This document shows positions 45,274 through 54,616 of a DNA stretch of 64,000 bases, piece by piece. The DNA is taken from assembly GCA_041490445.1 (NCBI GenBank), contig JBGPTF010000006.1, forward strand, positions 133,777-197,776, written 5' to 3'. The notes beneath the pieces are model-generated. The model was not told where the DNA came from. It did not search any database and saw nothing but the letters and a program-made list of their open reading frames with translations. Each line of letters begins with the position of its first letter. Position 1 is the stretch's first letter. The stretch comes from JBGPTF01 sp041490445. GTDB taxonomy: Bacteria; Acidobacteriota; Terriglobia; Acidiferrales; UBA7541. Made by a program: the position numbers and the translations under genes.

Positions 45274-46412
45274 TTCTTTTCTGGGTATGCTTTGCCGCGC
45301 TGGTTTACGTCTACGCCGGCTATCCGTTGTTGCTCGCTCTCTTGGCCGCTTTTGTTCGCGACCAGAAGCCCGTGCTGGGTCACTCGCCAAAAATCTCCTT
45401 TCTGATCGCGGCCTACAACGAAGAGGCGAACATCGGCCGCAAGATCGAGCAGACGCTCTCCCTGGACTATCCGGCCGAGAAGCTCGAGATTCTCGTCCTC
45501 TCCGATGGCTCGACTGACCACACGGATGAAATCGTCAGGGCGATTTCGGATCCGCGCGTCCGGCTGCTGCGTCTAGAACCCCGCCGCGGCAAGACGGCTG
45601 CGCAGAATCGCGGTGCGCGCCAAGCCGGCGGCGAAATTCTCGTTTTTTCCGATGCGACCACGGTCTACCATCCGCAGGCACTCCGATTCCTGGTCTCACG
45701 CTATGAAGATCCCACTGTCGGCGCCGCCAGCGGCCGCTATCAATACTTCGACCCGGAAGGCAATTCGCCGACGGGCCTGGGCACAATCGCGTTTTGGAAC
45801 TATGAAAACATGCTGAAGATGATGCAGTCGAGGATCCGCACCATCAGCGGATGTTGTGGCTGTATCTACTCCGTCCGCAAGAGCGCATACACGGAACTGC
45901 CCGACTACGTAATCAGCGACCTCGTACAACCGTTGTGGGTGATCCAGAAAGGCTTTCGAGTAGTATTCGAAGACCGCGCGCTGGCCTACGAAGAAACCAC
46001 GCGCTCCGCCGGCGAAGAATTCTCGATGCGTGTCCGCGTCGTTACGCGAGGGATTCGCGGCCTGCTGAGCGTTCCGGATGTCTTGACTCCCTGGAAGTTC
46101 GGCTGGGTTTCCTTCCAGCTCTTTTCGCACAAGATCCTGCGCTGGCTGATTTCGTTCTTCCTCATCGGACTCTTCGCCGACACAGCGCTGCTGGCGGACC
46201 AGCCCGTGTTCCGTCTATTCCTGGTGCTCCAGGCGCTATTTTACGTGTGGGCGCTTGTAACGATGGCCGTACCACTCCAGAAAAAATGGAAAATCCTCGG
46301 CATCCCCCTCTATTTCTGTCTTCTCAACGCGGCCGCTTTTTGCAGTGTGATTGAAGTCTTGCGTGGGAGAAAATATGTGACGTGGGAGACGGTTCGAACG
46401 CAGACACCATGA
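45255..46412 (+). CDS. Membrane-bound family 2 glycosyltransferase
   Basis: A 385-residue processive-type GT2 with an N-terminal helix (VLFWVCFAALVYVYAG), a GT-A domain (ISFLIAAYNEEANIG, LVLSDGSTDHTDEI, ILVFSDATTVY as the metal-binding segment, then EETTRSAGEEFSMRVRV) and three C-terminal helices. This layout resembles enzymes that make beta-linked amino-sugar polymers, but it could add a single residue. It overlaps genes on both sides. Confidence 0.88.
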   Translation: MHAAVLVLFWVCFAALVYVYAGYPLLLALLAAFVRDQKPVLGHSPKISFLIAAYNEEANIGRKIEQTLSLDYPAEKLEILVLSDGSTDHTDEIVRAISDPRVRLLRLEPRRGKTAAQNRGARQAGGEILVFSDATTVYHPQALRFLVSRYEDPTVGAASGRYQYFDPEGNSPTGLGTIAFWNYENMLKMMQSRIRTISGCCGCIYSVRKSAYTELPDYVISDLVQPLWVIQKGFRVVFEDRALAYEETTRSAGEEFSMRVRVVTRGIRGLLSVPDVLTPWKFGWVSFQLFSHKILRWLISFFLIGLFADTALLADQPVFRLFLVLQALFYVWALVTMAVPLQKKWKILGIPLYFCLLNAAAFCSVIEVLRGRKYVTWETVRTQTP

Positions 46413-47194
46413 GAATCGAGATTCTGACTCAAGATGATCCGTTGTATATCCTTCCGTTCTTCGAAGAGTTCTTCAAGAACTGCGCCGGAGAATTCGATAT
46501 CGTGAGGGTGTCGATTTGCCGGGTCATGGGCAAACGCTCACGGCGCAAGCTGCTCTGGGAACTGGTGCATCTCTTTGGGCCGCTGGGATTCTTACGGATC
46601 CTAGCACGCGCGGCGTGGTCTCGTTTATTGGGACTGCTGCCCCGTACTCGCCGGGCAAAGCATTTCGGGACGTTGGCGCAACTCTGCCGCGCCTACGGTA
46701 TTCCGTTCCAGCAAATTGGCAATCCAAACGCGGAGGATTTTGTCGCCGAATTCCGCCAACGCCGTCCTGATGTGCTGGTATCGGTCGCGTGCCCTTATAT
46801 CTTGAAAGAGCCTCTGCTGAAGGCGACGCCGCTAGGATGTGTCAACATCCATCATGCACCGCTGCCGCGTTACAAGGGCATGATGCCGACCTTTTGGCAG
46901 ATGTTCCACGGCGAAAAGAGGGTTGGGGTCACGATCCACTACATGGCTCCCAAGGTGGATGAAGGTGCGGCCCTGTTGCAGGAGGAACTGGAAATCCTGC
47001 CGGGTGAATCGCTCGACCATCTGATCCGCCGGTCGAAACGCCATGGCGCTAGCTGCATGGCGAAAGTGCTGCGCGCGATTGCGGCTGGGACTCAGCAGGT
47101 CGTGCAGTGGAAAACGGCCGAAAGCAGCTTGTTCACCTTCCCAACGCTCCGAGAAATTCGCGAGTTTCATCGGCGAGGCTTCCGCGCCATCTGA
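46409..47194 (+). CDS. Formyltransferase-like sugar-modifying enzyme
   Basis: A 261-residue protein of the methionyl-tRNA formyltransferase fold. Catalytic-type residues appear in NIHHAPLPRYKG (Asn and His) and VDEGAALLQ (Asp). It lacks the C-terminal tRNA-binding domain, so it probably N-formylates an amino sugar using formyl-tetrahydrofolate. The ATG overlaps the preceding stop (ATGA). Confidence 0.83.
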   Translation: MRIEILTQDDPLYILPFFEEFFKNCAGEFDIVRVSICRVMGKRSRRKLLWELVHLFGPLGFLRILARAAWSRLLGLLPRTRRAKHFGTLAQLCRAYGIPFQQIGNPNAEDFVAEFRQRRPDVLVSVACPYILKEPLLKATPLGCVNIHHAPLPRYKGMMPTFWQMFHGEKRVGVTIHYMAPKVDEGAALLQEELEILPGESLDHLIRRSKRHGASCMAKVLRAIAAGTQQVVQWKTAESSLFTFPTLREIREFHRRGFRAI

Positions 47195-47253
47195 ACACCC
47201 GCCCCGGTATCACCGGGCCAAGCAGAGGCGCCGCGCACGAGTCCGACCTAGCT

Positions 47254-48372
47254 GTGGGGGAACGATTGCAAGAGGGTCTGCCGAAGAAGATCCGTGCGTG
47301 GGTGCGCTGGGGCTGGGTTTGCGCCCTGTACTTCACCGGGATGCTGCGCTGGGCCAAGCGGAGCCTGGCGGCCCAGCAGGGTGTCGTTGTCCTCACCTTT
47401 CATCGGGTCCTTCCCGATGACGAATTCGCCAAGACGTTTTCTCCCACCGGCATGGTGATGCGGGAGCGGACGTTTGAAGAAGCCGTAAAATATGTAGCCA
47501 CGCACCATTCCCCGGTCGCGATCGACGCGCATCCTCCCGCTGATCGAACGGACTCCGGCAAGTTGTGCGTGGCGTTCACATTCGATGATGGCTGGGCCGA
47601 CAACGCGCATTTCGCAGCCCCGATCGCTCGCAAGTACGGCGTTCGGCTGGCCATCTTTGTATGCCCGGGGCGCATGGGGCTTTCCTTTCCATTCTGGCCC
47701 GAACGAATCGCATCGCTATGCGAGGCCGCCGGAAGAGGCGGCTATCTGGCTCAAATCATCGAACGAGTCACGGCGCGTGCGGGGCGGAAAATCGAGTCAA
47801 AGGGCGAGAGGGGCTCAAAACAGGCGGAGGTCCAATTGATCGCTCTGCTGAAGACTCTCCCTGCCGAGCAACGCGGAAGCATTGTAACGGACTTATTCGA
47901 GGAATTCGGCCATAGACTCGAGGGCGAAAACTTCGAAATGCATTCCACGATGACATGGGATGAGCTGCAAGAATTGTCCCGGCAGGGCGTTCTCTTCGGC
48001 TCGCACACTCAGACACATCAGATTTTAACAAAGCTCTCCGCTGACGCCGTTGAGCGCGAACTCATGGATTCAAAGCAAACTCTCGGCCAGCGACTGGGCC
48101 GGCCGTGTTTTGCATTCGCCTATCCGAATGGAAATTGGTCACAGGAAGTACGTGCGTCCGTCGCGAAGGCAGGTTATACGCTCGCGTTCCGCAACGTTCC
48201 GGGTGCGTGGACTGCAGACACAGATCCCCTGCTTATCCCCCGGGTGAACGTGTGGGAAGGGACGGTTGTGAATCCTCTCGGTCGTTTTTCACCGATTGCG
48301 TTCGACTACGCCGTGTTCTGGCGTTCTTACCGGAAGGATAAGGAGCGCACCGAGGCAAGCTATCCCATCTGA
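47254..48372 (+). CDS. Polysaccharide deacetylase (NodB fold)
   Basis: About 372 residues. The NodB domain has the metal-binding AFTFDDGWADN and SHTQTH motifs and a long insertion (about residues 135-200) with charged helices. It removes acetyl groups from GlcNAc-type residues. The start is uncertain: the frame is open from within the previous gene, and I chose a GTG at 47254 just before a hydrophobic segment (WVRWGWVCALYFTGML). It is the last plus-strand gene of the EPS operon. The 48373-48567 gap has no clear terminator. Confidence 0.8.
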   Translation: MGERLQEGLPKKIRAWVRWGWVCALYFTGMLRWAKRSLAAQQGVVVLTFHRVLPDDEFAKTFSPTGMVMRERTFEEAVKYVATHHSPVAIDAHPPADRTDSGKLCVAFTFDDGWADNAHFAAPIARKYGVRLAIFVCPGRMGLSFPFWPERIASLCEAAGRGGYLAQIIERVTARAGRKIESKGERGSKQAEVQLIALLKTLPAEQRGSIVTDLFEEFGHRLEGENFEMHSTMTWDELQELSRQGVLFGSHTQTHQILTKLSADAVERELMDSKQTLGQRLGRPCFAFAYPNGNWSQEVRASVAKAGYTLAFRNVPGAWTADTDPLLIPRVNVWEGTVVNPLGRFSPIAFDYAVFWRSYRKDKERTEASYPI

Positions 48373-48567
48373 TCTGTCCGCGAAGAGGCACACGCCTGCC
48401 CGTGTTGACAATCCGAACTAGCCGTCCCCTTCCGGCGGGGATCAGTTCAATCAAGCGATGCACCTGGCGCCACAACAGCTATCAAATAGTGTCTTTATGC
48501 AGAAGCGCCGCCGGGCTGCTGCTCTCGATCCGGCGATTCCAACGTCATTGAAACTCGCCACACGAAC

Positions 48568-50271
48568 CTAGTGAGATACGCCAGCGAGACTAGCTGGAGG
48601 ATTCGGCTTCAGAGCCGCGCCAGTCAGGAACTCAAACGCACCGATGTCGAAAGCCTTGCCTTGCGGCCGAAGAATCCCGTCGAAGTCCGTCCCGACGCCT
48701 GCGTTCACTCCCGCATCCACCGCGGGACTGCTCGACTGCAAGTGAAAATCGAAGGCGCTGAGGCTTGCGAAGAAGGGGTCAGAGTTAACGCTGCTAGTGA
48801 ACGCAGCGGGCGCTGCGCCGTTGCCAAAGAAGAGGTTATGGTCTCCGGTGGCGTTGCTGCCCTTCTGCAGGTATGCGCCGCCGTCCGTTGGGTAAAGGAT
48901 GTTGTTTGTGGCCTTGATGGACAGCCCGGCGCCGGAATCAAAAGAGCCGATTGCGCCGCCCCAGCCTGAATTCAGTTGCACGGCACGGGCACTGCAGTTG
49001 TAGAGCGTGTTGTTGTAAACAAGAATCTGGCCTTTTCCCGGGCTGCCGGTATTGGTCCTCCCCGCTGAATAAATGCAGGAATAATTGGCATCACCGTCGG
49101 GAGGGGATGGCCCGGTTCCGACGTCGTAGATGACGTTGTTGTACGCTTCAACCGTTCCCCTCGAGGGGTCAACCGTAGCGAAGTTGATGCCATCGCACCG
49201 GTCACCGTGAATTAGGTTGTCGTGAACGTGGAGGTCGTACTGGTCTTGACCGCTGTTTCCCGTGATGGGGCTGGAGTGGAACTGCAGCGCGCGGCACGTT
49301 CGGTTATCGTGGATGTGGTTCCAGCCAAAATCAATGTGATTCGAGTCGGTAGTGAAGTAGACCGCGTGGTACTGCTTGGAAGTTCCACTGGAACGCGATG
49401 TACCGATCTGCGTTACTTCGTTGCCGTAAATATAGGACATGTTCCCATCGTTGAGTGCTGAGCCTTCGAGCGCGCCCTCTTGACCGTTGCAGTTCGGGCA
49501 GATGATTTTCAGACCAATCACGCGCCAGCCGCCGGACCCGCGCATGCCGAGGGCCATCAATCCGCCGCCGGCGACCGTGAAATTTCCTCCGCCACCTGAA
49601 ATCGTCATCCAGCCAGCGCCACTTCCGCGAATGCCATACTGCTGGTCGTTCGAGCCGTTCGGGTCTCCCACTGAGACCGTGGCGCCTGGATAAGCAACAA
49701 AAGCCTCCGGTGCGGAAGATGTCCCGCCCAAGCGCAGCAACATAGTGGCATGGAATCTCTGTCCGTCATTCGCATTCGCGACGAGGCCATCCATCAGGTA
49801 GCAGGTGGCACCGGCACTCATCGTATCGCGGCACTTCAGAATCGTCTTGAAGGGCGAGGCAAAGCTGCCCTTGTTCGAATCCGATCCACGCGGTGAGACA
49901 AAGTAGATCTTCCCCGAAGAGCGAACCGTGAAGCTCACCGTGTTGTTGCTAGCCTGCCCGCTCACCGTAATGACGACCGCGCCGCTCAATGGGCCCGCGC
50001 CAAGCTGGCAAGTGACCCGCGTGTCGCTCCACACAGGGCAGTTATCCACCGTCCCTCCACCAATGGTGACTGTGGAGCCTCCCCGGGTCGCGCCGAACCG
50101 CTTGCCATAGAAGGTAACAAACACTCCTTTGCCGTTCTGACCGCCCGTCTTCGGTCCACCGTCCAGGTCGGTGAAGAACACACGGGGCGGCGGGGTCTGC
50201 GCCCCCGCCGGCAGCGCGTTGAACAGCGTTGCCATGAGAACCATTCCCGCCAGAGTGAAAGCTTTCCTCAT
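48568..50271 (-). CDS. Secreted IPT/TIG plus right-handed beta-helix protein (copy A)
   Basis: About 567 residues with a signal peptide (MRKAFTLAGMVLMATLF, ending AGA), an IPT/TIG-like domain (about 28-120), a beta-helix region with the N-cap IYFVSPRGSDSNKGSFASPF, and repeated coils rich in Asn and Gly (DLHVHDNLIHGDRCDGI). The C-terminus is a choice-of-anchor-type tail (SPAVDAGVNAG, DIGAFEFL). Such folds occur in polysaccharide lyases and epimerases, but no catalytic residues can be assigned. The ATG at 50271 has AGGGACA upstream and gives the signal peptide. It is a tandem paralog of the next gene. Confidence 0.8.
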   Translation of the reverse strand: MRKAFTLAGMVLMATLFNALPAGAQTPPPRVFFTDLDGGPKTGGQNGKGVFVTFYGKRFGATRGGSTVTIGGGTVDNCPVWSDTRVTCQLGAGPLSGAVVITVSGQASNNTVSFTVRSSGKIYFVSPRGSDSNKGSFASPFKTILKCRDTMSAGATCYLMDGLVANANDGQRFHATMLLRLGGTSSAPEAFVAYPGATVSVGDPNGSNDQQYGIRGSGAGWMTISGGGGNFTVAGGGLMALGMRGSGGWRVIGLKIICPNCNGQEGALEGSALNDGNMSYIYGNEVTQIGTSRSSGTSKQYHAVYFTTDSNHIDFGWNHIHDNRTCRALQFHSSPITGNSGQDQYDLHVHDNLIHGDRCDGINFATVDPSRGTVEAYNNVIYDVGTGPSPPDGDANYSCIYSAGRTNTGSPGKGQILVYNNTLYNCSARAVQLNSGWGGAIGSFDSGAGLSIKATNNILYPTDGGAYLQKGSNATGDHNLFFGNGAAPAAFTSSVNSDPFFASLSAFDFHLQSSSPAVDAGVNAGVGTDFDGILRPQGKAFDIGAFEFLTGAALKPNPPASLAGVSH

Positions 50272-50392
50272 TGTCCCTGACTCCTCAGTTCGGACTCGAT
50301 CTCGTTCCCCTAACTGTCCGACAGGAGCAGTGTCGCCGGGCCTCTGCGGTCGAGCAGGCAAATTCGGCCTGGTTCCGGCTCGCTGTTTTTCC

Positions 50393-52120
50393 CTATTTCA
50401 CGACGACAGCGAGATTGGAGGGTGGATTCGGCTTCACCACGGTGCTATTCAAGAACTCGAAGGCGCCGAGGTCAAAAGCCTTGCCTTGCGGTCGAAGGAT
50501 CCCATCGAAGTCCGTCGTAACACCCGTGTTCACTCCCGCGTCCACCGCTGGACTGCTGGATTGGAGGTGGAAATTGAAGGAGCCGAGGCTCGCGAACAAG
50601 GGATCGGAGTTGATGCTGCTGGTGAACGCAGCGGGCGCTGCGCCGCTGCCGAAAAAGACGTTATGGTCGCCGGTGGCGTTACTGCCATTCTGCAGGTAGA
50701 ACTCGCCGCCGATCAGGTAGATGATGTTGTTTGTGGCCTTGATGGACAGTCCGGCGCCGGAATCAAGAGAGCCGATCGCCCCGCCCCATCCTGAATCCAG
50801 TTGCACCGCACGCGCTCCGCAATCATACAGCGTGTTGTTGTAAACGAGAATCTGGCCCTTTCCGGCGCTACCGGTATTGGTTGTCCCGGGCGAGTAGATG
50901 CACGTGTAGTTTGCGTCGCCGTCGGGTGGTCCGGGGCCTCGGCCAACGCTATAGATCACGTTGTTGTAGACCTCGACCGTGCCTCTGGACGGATCCACCG
51001 TGGCCAGGTTGAGTCCATCGCACGGGTCGCCGTGAATCAGGTTATCGTGAACGTGAAGATCGTACTGATCGTTCCCTGTGCCGGCACCCGTCGGGGAAGA
51101 ATGGAACTGGATCGCGCGGCAGGTCTTGTTGTCGTGCACATGGTTCCAGCCAAAGTCGATGTGATTGGAGTCGGTTGTGAAGTAGACCGCGTGGTACTGC
51201 TTGCCGGAACCGTTCGCGAGTCCTGTGGAGACGTTGGTGACCTCGTTCCCGTAGAAACGGGAAGTGGTTCCGTCATTCACACTCGCGGTAACCAGTCCAG
51301 CATCCTGTCCGTTGCAGTTCGGACAGTTTATATGCAGACCGACGATCCGCCATCCGCCGACGTCATTCAATTGTAGTCCGGCCGTCGCGCCCCCAACCAC
51401 GGTAAAGTTTCCGCCACCGCCAGAGATGGTGAACCATCCGCCAGCCCCATCGTTCCGAAAACCGTATTGCTGGTCGTTTGTACCGGCTGGATCGCCAACG
51501 GTGACGGCCGCGTTCGGGTAAGCAACGAACGCCTTCGGATTGGTCGAACTGCCTCCAGCCCGCAGAAGCACGGTAGAATGCCAGCCATTTCCGTCATTGG
51601 TATTGGCAACGAAGCCGCCTTCAAGATAACAGATATCCCCGGCGGCCATCGTGTCGCGGCATTTCAGAATCGTGCCGAAGGGCGCGGCGAACGTCCCTGC
51701 ATTCGAGTCTGCACCAGTCGTAGCGACATAGAAGATGTTCCCCGTGCGCACGGTGAAGGAGACGGTGTTGTTGGATGCTACCCCGCCCACCGTGACAACC
51801 ACCGGGCCGGATGCAACCGCCCCACCGAGCGCCACCGAAATCATGTCGTGCTGTCCGGCAGCGTCGCACAAGGCGCACCACCGCTTCACGGCCGCGGGCG
51901 CACCGCCGCCAATCGTTACAGTAGAGGACCCCTGCGTGGCCCCGAAGTTCTTGCCGTAGATTGTGACGATGGCGCCGTTGTTTCCTTCGCCGCCCGTCTT
52001 GGGTCCGCCGTCCAAGTCGGTGTAGAGAACACGGGGCGGCGTGGTCTGCGCCCCCGCCGGCAGCGCGCCAAAGAGCGTTGCCGTGAGAATCATTCCTGCC
52101 AGCGTGAAAAATTTCTTCAT
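50393..52120 (-). CDS. Secreted IPT/TIG plus right-handed beta-helix protein (copy B)
   Basis: A 575-residue paralog of the neighbouring gene with the same order: signal peptide (MKKFFTLAGMILTATLF), IPT/TIG domain, beta-helix with IFYVATTGADSNAGTFAAPF, and the tail VDAGVNTGVTTDFDGI and DLGAFEFL. Identity is high across the helix (for example GKQYHAVYFTTDSNHIDFGW). The clearest difference is a longer loop in the IPT domain containing CALC. The Shine-Dalgarno region is also conserved between the copies. It probably binds or modifies the locus polymer. Confidence 0.8.
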   Translation of the reverse strand: MKKFFTLAGMILTATLFGALPAGAQTTPPRVLYTDLDGGPKTGGEGNNGAIVTIYGKNFGATQGSSTVTIGGGAPAAVKRWCALCDAAGQHDMISVALGGAVASGPVVVTVGGVASNNTVSFTVRTGNIFYVATTGADSNAGTFAAPFGTILKCRDTMAAGDICYLEGGFVANTNDGNGWHSTVLLRAGGSSTNPKAFVAYPNAAVTVGDPAGTNDQQYGFRNDGAGGWFTISGGGGNFTVVGGATAGLQLNDVGGWRIVGLHINCPNCNGQDAGLVTASVNDGTTSRFYGNEVTNVSTGLANGSGKQYHAVYFTTDSNHIDFGWNHVHDNKTCRAIQFHSSPTGAGTGNDQYDLHVHDNLIHGDPCDGLNLATVDPSRGTVEVYNNVIYSVGRGPGPPDGDANYTCIYSPGTTNTGSAGKGQILVYNNTLYDCGARAVQLDSGWGGAIGSLDSGAGLSIKATNNIIYLIGGEFYLQNGSNATGDHNVFFGSGAAPAAFTSSINSDPLFASLGSFNFHLQSSSPAVDAGVNTGVTTDFDGILRPQGKAFDLGAFEFLNSTVVKPNPPSNLAVVVK

Positions 52121-52191
52121 TGTCCCTGACTCCTCAGTTCGTATCTGAATCTCGTATTCCTTAAACTCAACGCACCACCCCTACCAGGGGC

Positions 52192-52932
52192 TTACGGGCA
52201 AGGAGCCGTGACGGAGACTTCGCTCGAGAAAAAGCTTTCGGCACTCTGCGCGTCGGTGGCCGTCATCGCGTAATAAGCTGTTCGTCCCGCCAGCAGTGAA
52301 TCCACGAATGTGGAGCCGGTCACCATCGCAGCGGCCATCCGGGTATACGGGCCTCCGGGCTGGGTGCCACTGTATATCTGGAAGCCGACGGCCGGATCCG
52401 GGCTGCTTTCGACCCAGTTGATCTCCACCGGGTGAGCTGCCGGCGGCACTCCCTGTCCAAGCAGTGAAACCGTCAGAGGAGAGGTGTCCACACTGTCCGT
52501 CACGAGCAGCGTCGCCGACACGGCGCCCAGCTGCGACGGTGCGAAGGCGAGACCGAGCTGTACGGACTGCGCCGGGGAGAGCTGCAGCGGAATTGTGACG
52601 CCGCTCATTCGAAAGCTCGGATCGCTCAGCGTTGCTTGTTGAATGGTCAATGGAGCTGTCCCAGTGTTATTCAATGTCAAAGAATTACTCTGCCCGCAGC
52701 CGGTCCCGACACTCCCGAAATCAAGGCCATTTGCGCTGGCTTTGAGAGACGGCCCGGGTACCGGGGCGACCGGCGTGTTTGGCACGCTGCCATTCCCGCC
52801 TCCTCCGCATCCAAATGGGAGAATGGCCGTGGCAAGGGTCGCCAGCAAGCCGGCGAACCATCTCGCGGACAGTCTTTTGAGAACCGCACCCTTCCTTCCA
52901 GTGTGCCGAGTGTAGAAGCCGACAAACTCCAT
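52192..52932 (-). CDS. ASH-domain plus fibronectin III-like probable lipoprotein
   Basis: A 246-residue secreted protein. The signal segment WFAGLLATLATAILPFGC ends in a Cys followed by a Gly run; the lipobox is non-canonical (PFGC). One ASH/choice-of-anchor-D repeat (NGLDFGSVGTGCGQSNSL to VSLLGQG) and a fibronectin III-like domain (VEINWVESSPDPAVGFQIYS) follow. It lies upstream of the two beta-helix genes on the same strand and may be a surface anchor or adhesin of the EPS matrix. Confidence 0.75.
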   Translation of the reverse strand: MEFVGFYTRHTGRKGAVLKRLSARWFAGLLATLATAILPFGCGGGGNGSVPNTPVAPVPGPSLKASANGLDFGSVGTGCGQSNSLTLNNTGTAPLTIQQATLSDPSFRMSGVTIPLQLSPAQSVQLGLAFAPSQLGAVSATLLVTDSVDTSPLTVSLLGQGVPPAAHPVEINWVESSPDPAVGFQIYSGTQPGGPYTRMAAAMVTGSTFVDSLLAGRTAYYAMTATDAQSAESFFSSEVSVTAPCP

Positions 52933-53067
52933 CTTCTCTCCATCCTGCCCGTTTGTTCGAGGTCGCTAATTGCCTGCATATGGCCGAGGAACGTGATCAA
53001 CCCATTCCTGCTGACTAGATTAGAGCATCGGAACGGGCGAGCGCCATTGGCCGAAGGCAGCGTTGGA

Positions 53068-53089
53068 GTACAGTGGTGTTTCACTGTAC
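53068..53089. repeat. Perfect 8-bp inverted repeat in the 52933-53347 gap
   Basis: GTACAGTG-GTGTTT-CACTGTAC. It contains one TTTCAC half-site of the EPS palindrome but not the other. It is 136 bp upstream of the ASH lipoprotein gene. A weak GG-N10-GC match (minus strand, 52972-52985) lies about 83 bp closer to the gene. The gap has no gene. Confidence 0.45.
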
Positions 53090-53347
53090 GGAAGGACAGT
53101 CTGGCAAGCTGCCCCATCCAAAAAGGGGCCCTACCTGAGTTGCTTCGGTGGTTGGGTATGGTTGTCGAATGATTCGATGAAATTGTGAGGTCTTGTGTCC
53201 GGGCAAACTGATGAGGGATTGCAAGCAGATTGCCAGACTTCTCGCGCTAACTCCTTGATTTGATTCTGTATTTTCAATAGGGGCAGCTTCGAGACTCGTA
53301 GAAACTACCCCTCGTTCGAGGATTCTGCACGGAGGCAGCAGAGTGAT

Positions 53348-54616
53348 TCAGCGGCCCTTTGCCAGTATCTGCAGGTAACACTCATCGGTCTTCCTGGCGA
53401 TCAAGAGCCAGGGATCTTCGGCAGGCTGTTCGGCGGACAGATTCTTTCCAAGCCGGTGTCGTTCTGCAGGGTCTGACAGCAAGCGCTGCAGAGCGCCAGC
53501 CAATCCCGCCACATCTCCAAATTCGACCAAGAGCGCATTTTCGCCGTCGCGCAGGATTTCTCGAAACGGAGGAAGAGAAGTGGCAATCAGCGCCTTTGCA
53601 TAGCTGAGCCCGGTCATCAAGGCACCACTCGTGGTGATTTCCCGGTACGGATACACCACGATGTCGGCCGCCTGATAGTAGTGGGCGACCTCTTCCACGG
53701 AAAGGAATCGCAAAACGAGGCGGACGGAAGATTCAATTCCCAGCGATCGGACTTTCTCCTCGATGCTGTGCAGCTCTTTCTGCTCCCCGCTGCCGGCAAT
53801 GATCAGAAGACTGTTCTTCGCATCCGGCTGGATCCGGCGCCAGGCTTCGAGAAGAAAGTCCACTCCCTTGTAGGGCCGCACAATACCCTGCCAGAGGACA
53901 GCGGTTTGACCTGCTGACAAACCAATATTTTCGCGCGCGGCTCCCACCGTCGGCCGCTGCTGGTCATAAAACATCGGCCCGTGTGGAATCAGCCAGATCC
54001 GGCTGGGATCGATGCCGAATTCGTTCACCAGCCGCGCCCGGGCTGCTTCGTTCTGACAAATCAATGCATCCGCCTTCTGATACACCCTCCCATAAGGCTT
54101 CCTGCGGAGCTCGCCCGTGCCCTGTGGTAAAACGTTGTGAACGGTGTGGACGATGCGAATGCCCAACTTTTTTGCGTAAGCCAGAAACCAGATCTCGAAA
54201 GGCAGCCCTCGATCCACCAGGGGGAGGAATTGCACGTGCAGGATGTCGGGACGCGAAAAGGCAAATCGAATGGCCAAAGCCAGTGAATTGATGCAGAACT
54301 CGACGAACTTCAGGGCCTGCCGCAACCGCGGAATGCGAATCGGGAAATGGGAAACGATGTCGAATAGCCCGGGATCATTCTTCAGGCCGAGCCGCCGGAA
54401 ATAGGCGGGATCGCGATGATAGGAGATCGATCCAAGTGTGAAATTCACGCCCGCATCGCGCAGTCCCCTGCAGAAGTATCCGTCGTAATAGGGGAGGTAG
54501 CACCAGAGGTCGAAGACAAAAACTTTCGGAGCTCTCGCAGGACTCCGATGTGCTGTGGCAGCCTGCTTCGCTTCTGAATCCCCCGCGGCGGCGGCGTGCG
54601 ATGGGTCTGCGGTCAC
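53348..54616 (-). CDS. Family 4 glycosyltransferase
   Basis: A 422-residue GT-B enzyme with VFVFDLWCYLPYYDGYFCRG, the acceptor-side HTVHNVLPQ, and the donor-side AVLWQGIVRPYKGVDFLLEA and VVYPYREITTSGALMTGLSY. It starts with a GTG that overlaps the preceding stop (GTGA) and is the last gene of the four-gene minus-strand operon. The first 28 residues are an Ala-rich extension. Confidence 0.85.
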   Translation of the reverse strand: MTADPSHAAAAGDSEAKQAATAHRSPARAPKVFVFDLWCYLPYYDGYFCRGLRDAGVNFTLGSISYHRDPAYFRRLGLKNDPGLFDIVSHFPIRIPRLRQALKFVEFCINSLALAIRFAFSRPDILHVQFLPLVDRGLPFEIWFLAYAKKLGIRIVHTVHNVLPQGTGELRRKPYGRVYQKADALICQNEAARARLVNEFGIDPSRIWLIPHGPMFYDQQRPTVGAARENIGLSAGQTAVLWQGIVRPYKGVDFLLEAWRRIQPDAKNSLLIIAGSGEQKELHSIEEKVRSLGIESSVRLVLRFLSVEEVAHYYQAADIVVYPYREITTSGALMTGLSYAKALIATSLPPFREILRDGENALLVEFGDVAGLAGALQRLLSDPAERHRLGKNLSAEQPAEDPWLLIARKTDECYLQILAKGR

